DNA of 64,000 nucleotides from positions 31,599,910 through 31,663,909 of the forward strand of contig NC_065921.1 of the NCBI RefSeq assembly GCF_024586455.1, read 5' to 3'. Position 1 is the stretch's first letter. Each line of letters begins with the position of its first letter. This stretch comes from Bactrocera neohumeralis. Lineage: Eukaryota > Arthropoda > Insecta > Diptera > Tephritidae. Both the position numbers and the translations under genes were made by a program. Below are positions 1 to 8,905 of the stretch, piece after piece. A model generated the notes under the pieces. The model was not told the DNA's origin. It saw only the letters and a list, made by a program, of their open reading frames with translations, and did no database searches.

Positions 1-59
1 TGTGCGTAATAACTTAGATTTGATTTTCATTGATTTCCCTTGTAAGAAGAAGAACTCAT

Positions 60-140
60 ACTATCGATGGTAAGTGATCATACTATCGCTCACTATCGAT
101 GGTTGCAGCAGTCGATGTTTGCAACTATCGATGGTTTGCA
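60..140. repeat. Short tandem motif ACTATCGATGG
   Basis: The 11-mer ACTATCGATGG occurs at about 60, 92 and 124, a spacing of 32 bases, with a degenerate ACTATCGCTC near 82 and GTCGATG near 111. The core TATCGAT resembles the Drosophila DRE/BEAF core, but only three copies are present and no promoter is visible beside them. It is probably a small minisatellite. Confidence 0.5.
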
Positions 141-164
141 AACTCTATAGCGCATAACAGGCCG

Positions 165-528
165 TATATGTAATATATTGCTGTGGTCTGGAAAGTAGGC
201 GGATGCAAGGACGAAGTCTGAACCTTCCCTGTCCTTCACCTTTACCGCCACCAGATCCTGCTGGAAACGCTGAAATACAGAAAAAGTCTATATCGGCTCT
301 AACGACTACACAAGAACGAGGTCTCTCGCTAGAGAGATCCCAGATTACCTTGTTGTTTCTCGAATTGAAGCCTTTTACCTCTCCTTTTATACACTCATGG
401 TTCCTGGATTAAGAGGATGCCCAGGTTATCCGAAATGAACCTCTTCGCGATGATAGCCGAGGCTGCCGTCGCATGATGCAGGTTCACCTGGGCAACTTCT
501 ATGTCGGCGCTGGAGTTCACAGTATCGG
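165..528 (-). pseudogene. Non-LTR retrotransposon endonuclease, N-terminal remnant
   Basis: Reading the minus strand just downstream of the gag-like ORF, one frame gives AQVNLHHATAAS, then NLGILLIQEP, then a stop in place of the expected Trp of QEPW. This is the usual opening of the APE-type endonuclease in R1/LOA-like non-LTR elements: a conserved Asn-Leu His-His patch followed by the catalytic Glu of IQEPW. After the stop, pieces such as VYKGEVKGFN and ERPRSCVVVRAD are readable only by changing frame. About 120 residues of a normally ~230-residue domain remain, and no reverse transcriptase follows before position 1. It belongs to the same element as the ORF1 at 529-1607. In a full element this enzyme nicks the target DNA for target-primed reverse transcription. 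Confidence 0.65.
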
Positions 529-1607
529 CTAGATGAGAGACAGGTCTTCGTCCCCGTCATCTTCATCAACCTGCATGTACAGCCCTTCCAGGAGCTCTTG
601 AGTGGATGGTAGCGTACCATCCTGCTCATTAGGAAACTCATAGCGCTTTCCTTCATCAGCGGCATTGATTTCAACCTGCCCAGCCGAGATGGTGTCGTTG
701 GGGGACTCGTGTCGCTCTCCTGAAACCACAGCAGCAGCTGGCTTCGGATCGAGTCGGTAATTCGGTCGTCCCCGTCACAGTCTCCTGGCTCACCGTAGGC
801 GTTGCCTTGGGCCTCCATGGCCGCATCACCACCTTGCTGAATAATGTTGAGGTTCCACCCTGACCCCTCAACGTTGCTTGCTACCACCTTCCATGCCGAG
901 GTACTTAAGCCCTCGTTTTGGTTCCTTACTAAACCAAGCGCGAAGTCGTATGTCTTATCCGCACTCCCGGGAAAGAATACCGTCATGTTGTGCAATTGTG
1001 GTATGTCTTCACCTCTCTTTACACATAGGACCGAACTCTTCCAACCCTCCAACTTTGGCGTGATCACAGTTAGTCAGGTGGTGGCCGACTTCTCGTCTTG
1101 ACAGTCGACCAGTAGCATTCCTTCTTTAAAATAAATACCGTTGAAGAAGTCGGTGTATCCATCTCCCATGAATAGCGCATTTACTAGGCAGTCTTGAAGA
1201 GCCGTCTGCTCTTTAGATCTCAGGACTTCCGCCGGGTAGTTGCGGGGCACTACCGCCATCCGGATTCTTCTTAAGACCTCCGAGTACTTGCGACGTATAG
1301 TCTTCGCCGGCGGCGGGTTTGGGTTGGAGCGTCTTTTACCTACCTCCTGTGGTTCGTCTTCTCTAATCCTCTTCGAGCTTGGTGGTTCCTGAGGAGTTAT
1401 CTGGCCGCTTTTCCTCTTCTCGGACCGACTGGGTGCATCTTGAGGTGCCGGCCTTTCGCTGCTCCGTGGCTCCGACGAGGCTGCGTTGGCTCGTCGGCGC
1501 CTCCGATTTCTGCGTCTGGTTGCAGACGCTGCGTTAGCACCTGCGCGTCGTGCATTGTTAGGAGAAGGGTTGCTGCCCCTGCTCCTACTCAGAGACCGCT
1601 TCTCTGC
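529..1607 (-). pseudogene. gag-like ORF1 of a non-LTR retrotransposon, frameshifted
   Basis: The minus strand is open from about 1607. It starts with an Arg/Pro/Ser-rich basic tract (for example RRRNRRRRRAN near 1500), then a folded domain beginning MAVVPRNYPAEVLRS at 1259. After a one-base shift near 1075 it continues through VITPKLEGWKSSVLC, GEDIPQLHNMTVFFPGS and GLVRNQNEGLSTSAWKVV. An acidic C-terminus (DEDDGDEDLSLI) stops at 529. I recall this domain as the DUF4780-type gag-like domain of insect LINE ORF1 proteins; that name is not checked. At least two frameshifts (near 1075 and 750-840) make it a pseudogene. The 5' end is cut off at 1608, where an unrelated LINE fragment on the other strand begins. 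A nucleic-acid-binding coat role is inferred from the basic tract. Confidence 0.65.
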
Positions 1608-1752
1608 TGCCGGGAGAAGCAGAGGAAGAGGAAGAGCTCCACTCCGTTAGAAGGACCAGGTGGAGAAGAACCTGGCTTCGCTTGGAATCTCCAATTGACG
1701 CCACATAGCAAAAAGGAGAAGGCTGTTGTTAATTCGGTTATAACCGAATAAT
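1608..1752 (+). pseudogene. Fragment of AAG-tailed LINE (C-terminal end)
   Basis: This stretch aligns base for base with the 3' end of the LINE copies at 19541-19690 and 11838-11985. It holds the GGAAGCAGAGGAAGAGGAAG run, the segment encoding WRRTWLRLE in one frame, and the GTTGTTAAYTCGGYTATAA end. Only about 145 bp survive, without the usual GCCAATTAAGAAG tail. It sits directly against the ORF1 remnant of another non-LTR element, and dispersed repeat E follows it. Confidence 0.75.
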
Positions 1753-1754
1753 TG

Positions 1755-1990
1755 AGTAGATTACAGCCGGGGAAATACCTTCAGGTGTTGGCGAAACTAT
1801 ATATAAAGAAATGTTGTGAAAGAATTTTACAATCATTGTTTGACGAAATCGAGTGGCTTACAATCAAATTTGTATCTTATTAACTGGTATCATAGGTTCT
1901 AGACTCAATTAGTTTCTTAACTTAATTTTAAACACAACCAAAGAGGCAAGAAAGAATAGCAATTTTGAGGGTCGCTACTTAATGTAAATT
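1755..1990 (+). repeat. Dispersed repeat E, fragment
   Basis: It begins with GCCGGGGAAATACCTTCAGG and continues with an AT-rich stretch, GACGAAATCGAGTGGCTTAC and TACAATCAAATTTG. The same order of words occurs at 5390-5430, 7990-8080, 45720-45800 and, inverted, at 57490-57560. No coding frame is visible. It is one piece of the multi-kilobase non-coding repeat described at 5335-6490 and 52077-53685. Confidence 0.6.
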
Positions 1991-2840
1991 TTATGCAGAT
2001 GTTACGTATGCCTCACAAACGTTAGCAAATCTTCCACTTTTGTGGGGCGATACTTTCCTCTCTTGCCATATCCTAAAATTCCCCACCGTCTTTTTAAGAT
2101 TAAAATGCTTTGTTCAACGATACATCTATGTACCAAATGTTGTTAATGAGGATTAAAAATTTTTTGTTTTTTATACCTACGATATTGCTACGATCTCTTA
2201 GCTATCTCCGCACTATTCTTTTATCCCCATCACTTTCACTAGAGCTCAAATAAAAAAACAAAGTTGGATCCATTTTAATATTTAATTAGCTTTTGTTAGT
2301 TTATTGAAAATTTCGCAACAATTTTGACAGTTCCACATCTATTGTGATCTAAAAATACGATCCAAAGCAATTTGGAATTTAAAAACTATTGTGAATTGAA
2401 AATACATAACGATCCGTTTGCTATCGTATGTATGTATGTATAATGCCAATCACCGCATACGATTGACGTATCACGTAATTTTCTTTCGTATGTTTGCCGA
2501 TCCGTGCACGGATGTAACGATTCGACCCCTGAATTAAATTTCGAACTGAATCAAACAAAAATCTTTTAAAATTGCAACTCCTAAAAAAAAAAAATAAAAC
2601 TATAACTTTCCGATACTTTTACACTCGGTTACTACGCGAGTAATTCCCGTTTTACTAATTTTACGCAGGCTTTTTCTGCGCTGACCAATGAGTCTTTTTT
2701 GTAAATTTATCAATAAAACAATGTTGCCAAGTTCTCATTGCCTTAAACGCTATGATTATATAAATACTAGTTATTTTTTAACAAAAGTAAAGAAGATATA
2801 AGTATGTACGCAGACTTTTTCTGCCTAGTGTATGCATAAT
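1991..2840. other. No gene recognised; AT-rich intergenic or intronic DNA
   Basis: I see only AT-rich sequence with a short TATG run near 2427-2440. No reading frame with a recognisable domain and no terminal inverted repeat was found. Confidence 0.5.
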
Positions 2841-2847
2841 CCCATAT

Positions 2848-3060
2848 CTATCTAGATTAGTTTGAGGTAATACAAACAATCGTTATGTGAACAAAGCTAT
2901 TATAATCTGTAGTAACATGTTGCAAGATTATAAAAACTGCAATAAAGTGCAGCAAACGACTTAGGGTGCCTGCAGGGTGGAGTCGAGCGGAGGTGCTGGT
3001 CGATTTTAGGTATCGCAGAGTGGATGCGACGCATATTTTGCTATTAAAACCCATGTTTGC
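2848..3060. repeat. Repeat shared with 12042-12135 plus one end of MITE family D
   Basis: Bases 2848-2945 (TAGATTAGTTTGAGGTAATA onward, with AACATGTTGCAAGATTAT) are homologous to 12042-12135. At 2961 the sequence TTAGGGTGCCTGCAGGGTGG begins. It matches the terminal inverted repeat of the complete MITE at 47221-47756, followed by the same TATCGCAGAGTGGATGCGACG block. Only one end is present, so the MITE is truncated here. Confidence 0.55.
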
Positions 3061-3214
3061 ATTTTATTTGTGCTTATGCAAGTGAAAAGATAAAACTTAG
3101 ATTTCTCAGATAAAGAATATTTTGCTTTCCAGCTCTGTGCTAAATATTCAGGTACAGCCTAATATTTCATACTCTTGAAACTTGCAAGGATTAAAAGTAC
3201 TTTCAGGTACATAA

Positions 3215-3365
3215 GTCCTGTTAGTTATATGGGGTCTAGGGCGAGTTTTCACCCAATTCCCTCATTCTAGGCACAAATATGCACCGTTATAAGAAAAAGA
3301 CGCTCTCTCAATATTTGATGAAGATAACTGACATATTGTTCGACAGCCTGTCACCCGAATTTTAA
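3215..3365 (+). repeat. Dispersed repeat E, fragment
   Basis: The phrases TATATGGGGTCTAGGGCGAG, TTTTCACCCAATT, AGGCACAAATATGCACCGTT and GATAACTGACATATTG occur in the same order at 5880-5980 and 52390-52510. This is a non-coding fragment of repeat E in sense orientation. Confidence 0.6.
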
Positions 3366-3527
3366 CTCGTCTCATCATCAAGATCATTTTTATGTATGTA
3401 TTTATTAATAAATAAATCAACACATTTTCGAACATCATCTATAAAACCTTCTCTGGAGAAACTTTCAAATGAAAATCCGCTCAGCCGTAAATATTTCAAA
3501 ACTGTTAAAGTTTTTCTACAACTAATT

Positions 3528-3915
3528 ACGTCAGGGACATTCTCATGTCTAACTCATACATTTTACAGGCTTTTTGGGAAAATTGAAAATAGGACGATCG
3601 GCGTGGAATTCAATCACTTTTTTTTAAAATATTTTTATCTTGGACTCGAATGACAGAAAAAAAAGCTTAGTTGGAGCATATTTTACATTTTTAATAAATT
3701 TTTTTTGTTAAACAAAGTAGTGAAAAAAACAAGTAGTTCTGGTCATGGTGATACAACTGAAATAAAAAAATCACGCCTGCTTCCCTACCAAATATAACAA
3801 TTTTAAGTTCCATTTGATTCTTTCACTTTCCACTGCACATATGTTTGTATGTATAAATAAGTAGTTAATATAAGATATACATATAGAGTACATATTATGG
3901 TAGGGACGATTTAAA
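3528..3915. repeat. Truncated, diverged copy of MITE family B
   Basis: Positions 3535-3620 (ACATTCTCATGTCTAACTCA, then ACATTTTACAGGCTTTTTGG) and 3722-3815 (GTAGTTCTGGTCATGGTGAT, CTGAAATAAAAAAATC, then CCCTACCAAATATAACAATT) match, in order, the left half of the complete family B elements at 29906-30624 and 37975-38713. The GGGGG terminus and the right half are missing. Confidence 0.6.
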
Positions 3916-3936
3916 ATCGCACATTGCTAAATTTAT

Positions 3937-4621
3937 AAAAATCATATTCTAGGGATCAAAATAAGAAAATTTGGAAGGAACCATACCTGTAAAACGAATT
4001 TTGATGTCCCCCAATTTGGGTCGGTTGAACTTTTTTTTTTAGGGACAAATTTTGAAAAAGCCCATTGACCCATTTAGAGTGTCAATCGAGTCCAAATGTA
4101 TGACCGACCCCCACTAACTTTGGACGGCCGATCCACCCATGCCAGGGGCACACCCGCTGGAACTCCCCTGGGGGGTTCCCCATACAATCATTTCAAAAGA
4201 TCACCATTTTTGGCCTTTACATGAAAAAATCAGCTAAATGGTAAATTAAGATCAGTCAAATCAGTAGACACACCAAAAACAGTAACATCATGCTTGGGTA
4301 TATGACTCATTGGGTTTTCGATAGTTGTTAATGTAGTTGCTTCATCTTACGGTTTAGAGGATGGTGGATTCATTGTAAACTTTTTGATTTGGAATGGTCA
4401 CATCATTTTTATTATTTTTTTTGAAATAACATGGTGTGACAATTGAAAATTTAGTTCTCCTATATTTCAGAGGTAATAAGAATAAAATGGTAACTTTCAA
4501 TTCTATTTCAAAATTTGTCCCTACCCAAAAGTTCGACCCAAATTGGGGGACATCAAAATTCGTTTTAGAGGTATGGTTCCTTCGGCAAAGTTTCTTATTT
4601 TGATCCCTAGAATATGATTTT
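3937..4621. mobile_element. Inverted-repeat element with ~118-bp arms
   Basis: Bases 3937-4057 and 4506-4621 are near-perfect reverse complements. The left arm reads ATCATATTCTAGGGATCAAA, then CCCCCAATTTGGGTCGG, then AGGGACAAATTTTGAAA. The right arm carries the complements of these words in reverse order. About 450 bp of unrelated AT-rich sequence lies between the arms, with no transposase frame. Long arms and a non-coding core fit a foldback or MITE-type element. I could not fix a target-site duplication, so the true ends may lie slightly outside. Confidence 0.7.
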
Positions 4622-4734
4622 CATAGAGCAAGGGGCAATTTTTTTGCCTCCCCACAAATCGACCCGGCCTAGTATATACATATATATAAATTGTCCAAAT
4701 CCAAACAAAACTGTTCAAGTCCCTACGTTCCGAA

Positions 4735-4930
4735 TATATTGAAATTCAGACAGAATCCTTTCCTGACAACAGTATTCTATGTTTCAAAAATGGGTTGAAT
4801 TGGGTCAATACTTCCCTTAGCCCCTATATACCTAATATAAAGATTTTTAAACTTCCAGGTGACTTTATGCTTGATATATCGGCCAATATTTGAGTTGTCT
4901 CAATGAAAATTACCGAATCGTGGATATATA
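4735..4930 (-). repeat. Dispersed repeat E, antisense fragment
   Basis: GAAATTCAGACAGAATCCTT, then AAAAATGGGTTGAATTGGG, CTTCCCTTAGCCCC and TATCGGCCAATATTTGAG are the complement, in reverse order, of words at 5980-6130. The same antisense block recurs at 17165-17340, 28775-29070 and 55190-55400. Confidence 0.6.
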
Positions 4931-5334
4931 GTACATTATAACACAAGTACAGTTAGATTAGATAAATAAATGAGGATTGTCTAGCGACCTAAGGTCTATT
5001 GCGCAGTTTCTTACGACAAAGAAATTGAACTGTAAAAATGTATTGATTTTTTAATTATCAAGTTGTCTAATTTCTTGCTTTTCTCAGAGTAGGCGAGAGA
5101 ACATTGATTCAATTAATTTGAACCAAAATTCCGTATCTCTATGAGATATTAAACAAGTTGTTCACTTGGAAAAAATTAATCGACTTCAGTTAGTATTTTT
5201 CTGTATGAAAACGGAATTTGTTTATGAAATTATTAAATAATTCGCTGTTTGGACGATGGATATTACATGGGGATTGAATTGAGTAAGCTCGGTACATCAA
5301 GGAAAAATTATAATAGTTATGTGAGATGTAAATC

Positions 5335-6490
5335 CAAAACAGGTAAGGAAGGGCTAAGTTCGGGTGCAACTAACTGAAAACTTACAAGGTTTAAGGCCGG
5401 TGAAATACCTTCCGGTGTTATTAAACTATGGGAAGTATTGTCTGATTTATTCTATTTTAGGCAAGAGGATACACTCTTAATAGAAAGAGGTCAGTTATGG
5501 ATTTCATTAAAAATTACCGTAGATGCGGTATATGGTAGTTAAGAGAAGTGGCGATTTTCACTTAAGTTATAGCTTGCAAAGATGGACGGTCCGACGGACG
5601 GACAGGCAGTCATGCTTCAGTTAGTAACCAACGCATAGCCACTGTTCAATTTGTAAAGATGGTTTTGCACACATTTAGCTTTTTCATAATATAAAATATC
5701 AAAGCTAAAAAAATTCAAATATTAGCAAGTAAGGAAGGACTAAATTCGGGTGCAACCGAACAATTTATGCTCTTGCAACTTACTAGAATCAAAGCCAGAG
5801 AAATACTTTAAGGTGTAAAACCAATCGTATGGCGTAAAGTCAGCCGGATGTTCGAAAATCCTGATATTAGTTATATAGGGGTTAGGCCAAGTTTTAGCTT
5901 AAATTTATCTATTTTAGGCACAAAGATACACTGTTATAAGTAAAACATGCTCTCTTATTTTCATTGGGGTGACTCACATATTGGCCAATATTCGCGGTAC
6001 AAAGTCACCCCGAAGTTCGAAAATCCTTATATTAAGTATATGGGGGCTAAGGGAAGTATTGGTCCGATGCAACCCATTGTTGACATACAGATACCATCAT
6101 TAGAGAAGGATTATTCGTTAATTTCCGTTATATATATCACATATTGACCAACATTTTCGATTAAAAGTCAACTATAAGTACCGGGGTCTAAATATTCGGT
6201 ACCTTGGTGCTTGAACAGTTTTTATTGGATTGAAACATTTTTTGGTCATAAAGTGGCACACACTAAAGACATTCCTGCAAAGTTTCATCCCGTTATATTA
6301 ATTGCTTATTAATTTGTGTACGGGAATCTGAACTGAACGAAAATGTGACATAAGAATGTAAGACGAACGCCACGTACTAAAAATATGGGATTTCAGCAAA
6401 AAGCGGGCGATGCCACGCCCATCGTCCAATTTTCACGTCGGCTTCCTCATTTCGCTCATCTACAAACTCGAAATTTTTTTGTACCAAAGA
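5335..6490 (+). repeat. Dispersed repeat E, long copy with two starts
   Basis: Starts of repeat E lie at about 5341 (GGTAAGGAAGGGCTAAGTTC) and 5729 (AAGTAAGGAAGGACTAAATT). The second is followed by the hairpin TTCGGGTGCAACCGAA and then the common body with its GGGGCTAAGGGAAGTATTGG block. The last part (GCCACGCCCATCGTCCAATT) also occurs, rearranged, at 16500-16560 and 53570-53600. No protein is encoded. Two starts about 390 bp apart suggest one copy inserted into, or duplicated within, another. The hairpin at the start is discussed in the findings. Confidence 0.65.
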
Positions 6491-6553
6491 ACCCACATAC
6501 GAAAAAAATAATAATTTATACAAATTTATATATTTATACATCATTACGGAAAG

Positions 6554-7335
6554 CAGTGGCGTAGCTACAACTTCGGGCGCCCGGGGCCAAGGATGTTCTG
6601 CCGCCCCCCTTTATCTACCTACCTACAAGTTTCATGAGGTGGTTCGAACAAAAGTGAATTTTTACAAAATATCTTCGATATTAAGTATACAAAATTTAGG
6701 AACTAGAAGCCACGCAAATTCTGAAGTTCCAAAATTCTCACAATACGGTTTTTGAGGAAATTGATAGCAAATTTACAAGACATCTACGTCCTAGTTTTAT
6801 TAAAGAGAGCGAAGAAAAACGAAGAACAAATTGGATTTTCGCCAGAAAAAGTTTTATTATACATTTCTTCAAATGGACTGGAAGCCTACAAGACGTTAGA
6901 GACAGCTTTAAGAATACTACTCACTCACTATACCTGTATCAGTTGCATCTTGTCAAAGATCTTTTAACAAACTTAAATTGATCAAATCTTACTTGAGATC
7001 GACCATGAGTCAGAGTAGACTGTCCAATCTTGCGATTCTCTCAATAGAATGTGAAACTGCAGCGATCAAAGCTAGAAAAGTGCATCTTTAAGTTCTATCA
7101 CTATTTTTAAGAAATATATAAGCCAAAAGATATAAGACAAATTCAAAGACTGAAGAGTATTCGAGTAAAAATTAATATTTTTCATTGTTATTCAGATTAT
7201 TACATTGTGAGTGTACAACTCTTTATCTTTTATAATAAATTTTGTAAAAAATTTGTTGAAGTATTTTTCTGAATATTAAAAAACAGCGAAGATCGTTTTG
7301 CCGCCCCCAAGACGTTGCGTCCGGGGCGCATATTT
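6554..7335 (+). mobile_element. hAT-type transposon remnant
   Basis: The left end CAGTGGCGTAGCTA is a classic hAT-type terminus and is followed by CTTCGGGCGCCCGGGGCC. A transposase C-terminal remnant lies inside (6752-7091). The right part ends in GTTTTGCCGCCCCCAAGACG and GTCCGGGGCGC, without the expected terminal complement, so this end is truncated. A second copy with a larger internal deletion lies at 18530-18842 and shares both flanking blocks. An 8-bp target duplication cannot be shown because the right end is lost. Confidence 0.65.
6752..7091 (+). pseudogene. hAT transposase, C-terminal dimerisation region
   Basis: The first frame gives SSNGLEAYKTLETALRILLT. A one-base shift near 6930 leads into PVSVASCQRSFNKLKLIKS, then YLRSTMSQSRLSNLAIL and SIECE, ending at a stop at 7089-7091. 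The order short-helix, LETALRILLT, PVSVAS-C-RSFSKLKLIK, LRSTMSQ-RL-NLA is the typical end of the hAT dimerisation domain in ZMYM/DUF4371-like transposases. Upstream catalytic and zinc-finger parts are absent. The frameshift and missing N-terminus make it a pseudogene. The element at 18530 has lost most of this block. Confidence 0.8.
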
Positions 7336-7519
7336 AGCTTCTCGCAATGTCAATGCCAAATTAGTTCATGAACGTGCCACCGACGATTTTAAGGTGAAAA
7401 GGCATATTCCAGCCACCAATTGAACCAATTTCATAGCTTTGCCTCGAAAATTGTATGCTGTAGTTTTAAAATTAAACTTTTTAGTTTTCATCTGTTCCCT
7501 TCACTTTACGATGCATAAA

Positions 7520-7640
7520 TAAAGCATCAATGAATCGGGACAATACTTCCTCTAGGCCTCAAATACCCAACTTGAGGATTTTTAAAACTGCGGATATCGG
7601 TATGTATATACACAGTAACGGTCAATGTGTAAGATATCGT
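7520..7640 (-). repeat. Dispersed repeat E, antisense fragment
   Basis: ATGAATCGGGACAATACTTC, CTCTAGGCCTCAAATACCC and CGGTCAATGTGTAAGATAT correspond to the antisense block of repeat E (compare 4780-4930). The DNA between 7335 and 7520 contains nothing I can assign. Confidence 0.45.
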
Positions 7641-7974
7641 AGATTAAAATAAAATTGTATCACCACATCTTTCTAAAAAGTTTTAGTTCTTCCAGAACCA
7701 TTGAAACTGGGCATGTATGTATGTATGTCGACTTTTGCCTGTCACTGCATATGTTTGTATGAGTGAACATTTTGATTTCAATGACGCAAAATATATGGTA
7801 AACCGGCAGACTTGGCGGATTGGGAGTTGCCCCCATCTGATGCAACCCCCCGCCTGCTCCCAGAAAATTATTTCATTGTTAATGTGGGGCTCATTTTCAG
7901 TCAAAGTGTTAGGAAGCGTCAGAGTAGTAACAAATCGGAGTGGACAAAAATAACATAGATGTCACCAAAAAATT

Positions 7975-8078
7975 GGTTTTTTGATATCAAAACCAAAATA
8001 TTTTCAGGTATTGGCAAAATTTATATATAAAAAGAAACGATTACGTATGAATTTAATCTTCGCTATTTTACGAAATGA
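7975..8078 (+). repeat. Dispersed repeat E, target of a LINE insertion
   Basis: AAATATTTTCAGGTATTGGC, AAAATTTATATATAAAAAG and CTATTTTACGAAATGATT match the E-repeat words at 1775-1850. The LINE copy at 8088-8679 was inserted immediately downstream, at the TTAATAAAT target site. Confidence 0.5.
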
Positions 8079-8688
8079 TTAATAAATCTTCTTCTTAATT
8101 GGCGCAGACACCGCTTACGCGATTATAGCCGAGTTAACAACAGCGCGCCAGTCGTTTCTTCTTTTCGCTGCGTGGCGCCAATTGGATATTCCAAGCGAAG
8201 CCAGGTCCTTCTCCACTTGGTCCTTCCAACGGAGTGGAGGTCTTCCTCTTCCTCTGCTTCCCCCGGCGGGTACTGCGTCGAATACTTTCAGTGCTGGAGT
8301 GTTTTCATCCATCCGGACAACATGACCTAGCCAGCGTAGCCGCTGTCTTTTAATTCGCTGAACTATGTCAATGTCGTCGTATATCTCGTACAGCTCATCG
8401 TTCCATCGAATGCGATATTCGCCGTGGCCAATGCGCAAAGGACCATAAATCTTTCGCAGAATTTTTTTCTCTCGAAAACTCGTAACGTCGACTCATCGGT
8501 TGCTGTCATCGCCCAAGCCTCTGCACCATATAGCAGGACGGGAATTATGAGCGACTTATAGAGTTTAGCTTTTGTTCGTCGAGAGAGGCATTTACTTTTC
8601 AATTGCCTACTCAGTCCGAAGTAGCACCTGTTGGCAAGCCTGCGTTGAATTTCCAGGCTGACATTGTTGGTGGTGTTATTTAATAAAT
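8079..8688 (-). mobile_element. AAG-tailed LINE copy, 5'-truncated, with 9-bp target duplication
   Basis: The element body is 8088-8679 on the minus strand. On that strand its 3' end reads GCGCCAATTAAGAAGAAG. It is flanked by TTAATAAAT at 8079-8087 and again at 8680-8688, a 9-bp target-site duplication. It is 5'-truncated, as expected from incomplete target-primed reverse transcription, and keeps only the C-terminal end of the reverse-transcriptase ORF. It belongs to the same family as 11273-12008, 19150-19718, 45998-46322, 53690-54436 and 1608-1752. Confidence 0.85.
8115..8660 (-). pseudogene. LINE ORF2 C-terminal region (post-RT), frameshifted
   Basis: From 8660 down, the protein gives LANRCYFGLSRQLKSKCLSR, LYKSLIIPVLLYGAEAWAMT and DESTLRVFERKKF. 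After a shift near 8460 it continues LRIGHGEYRIRWNDEL, RIKRQRLRWLGHVVRMDENT and ASLGISNWRHAAKR, stopping at 8115. The pattern LYGAEAW followed by LRWLGHVVRM is the well-known C-terminal module after the reverse transcriptase in RTE/CR1-like insect LINEs; I cannot fix the clade. It is 97% or so alike the + strand copy at 11275-11928 by eye. The one-base insertion in the homopolymer at 8459-8468 breaks the frame. Confidence 0.8.
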
Positions 8689-8905
8689 ATACTGTTAAAA
8701 AAATAGAGCGAATTTTCAAATTTCGCGGACTACGTAAATTCGATTATCCTTTTTTAAAATTTGTTGTGTTCTCGAAAATATGTTTACAGTTTCAGCTAAC
8801 AAATATGGCATACTTGTATTTATTTTGTTCGTTATAACTAGGCATAAAAAATAGATGAAAATAATGAATTAAAGAATTTGCATTTTGTGTGAAAAATGTA
8901 ATTAA

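Noticed and set aside
203..412. Plus-strand frame at 203-412
   Set aside because: It is antisense to the endonuclease remnant of the LINE and has no independent support.
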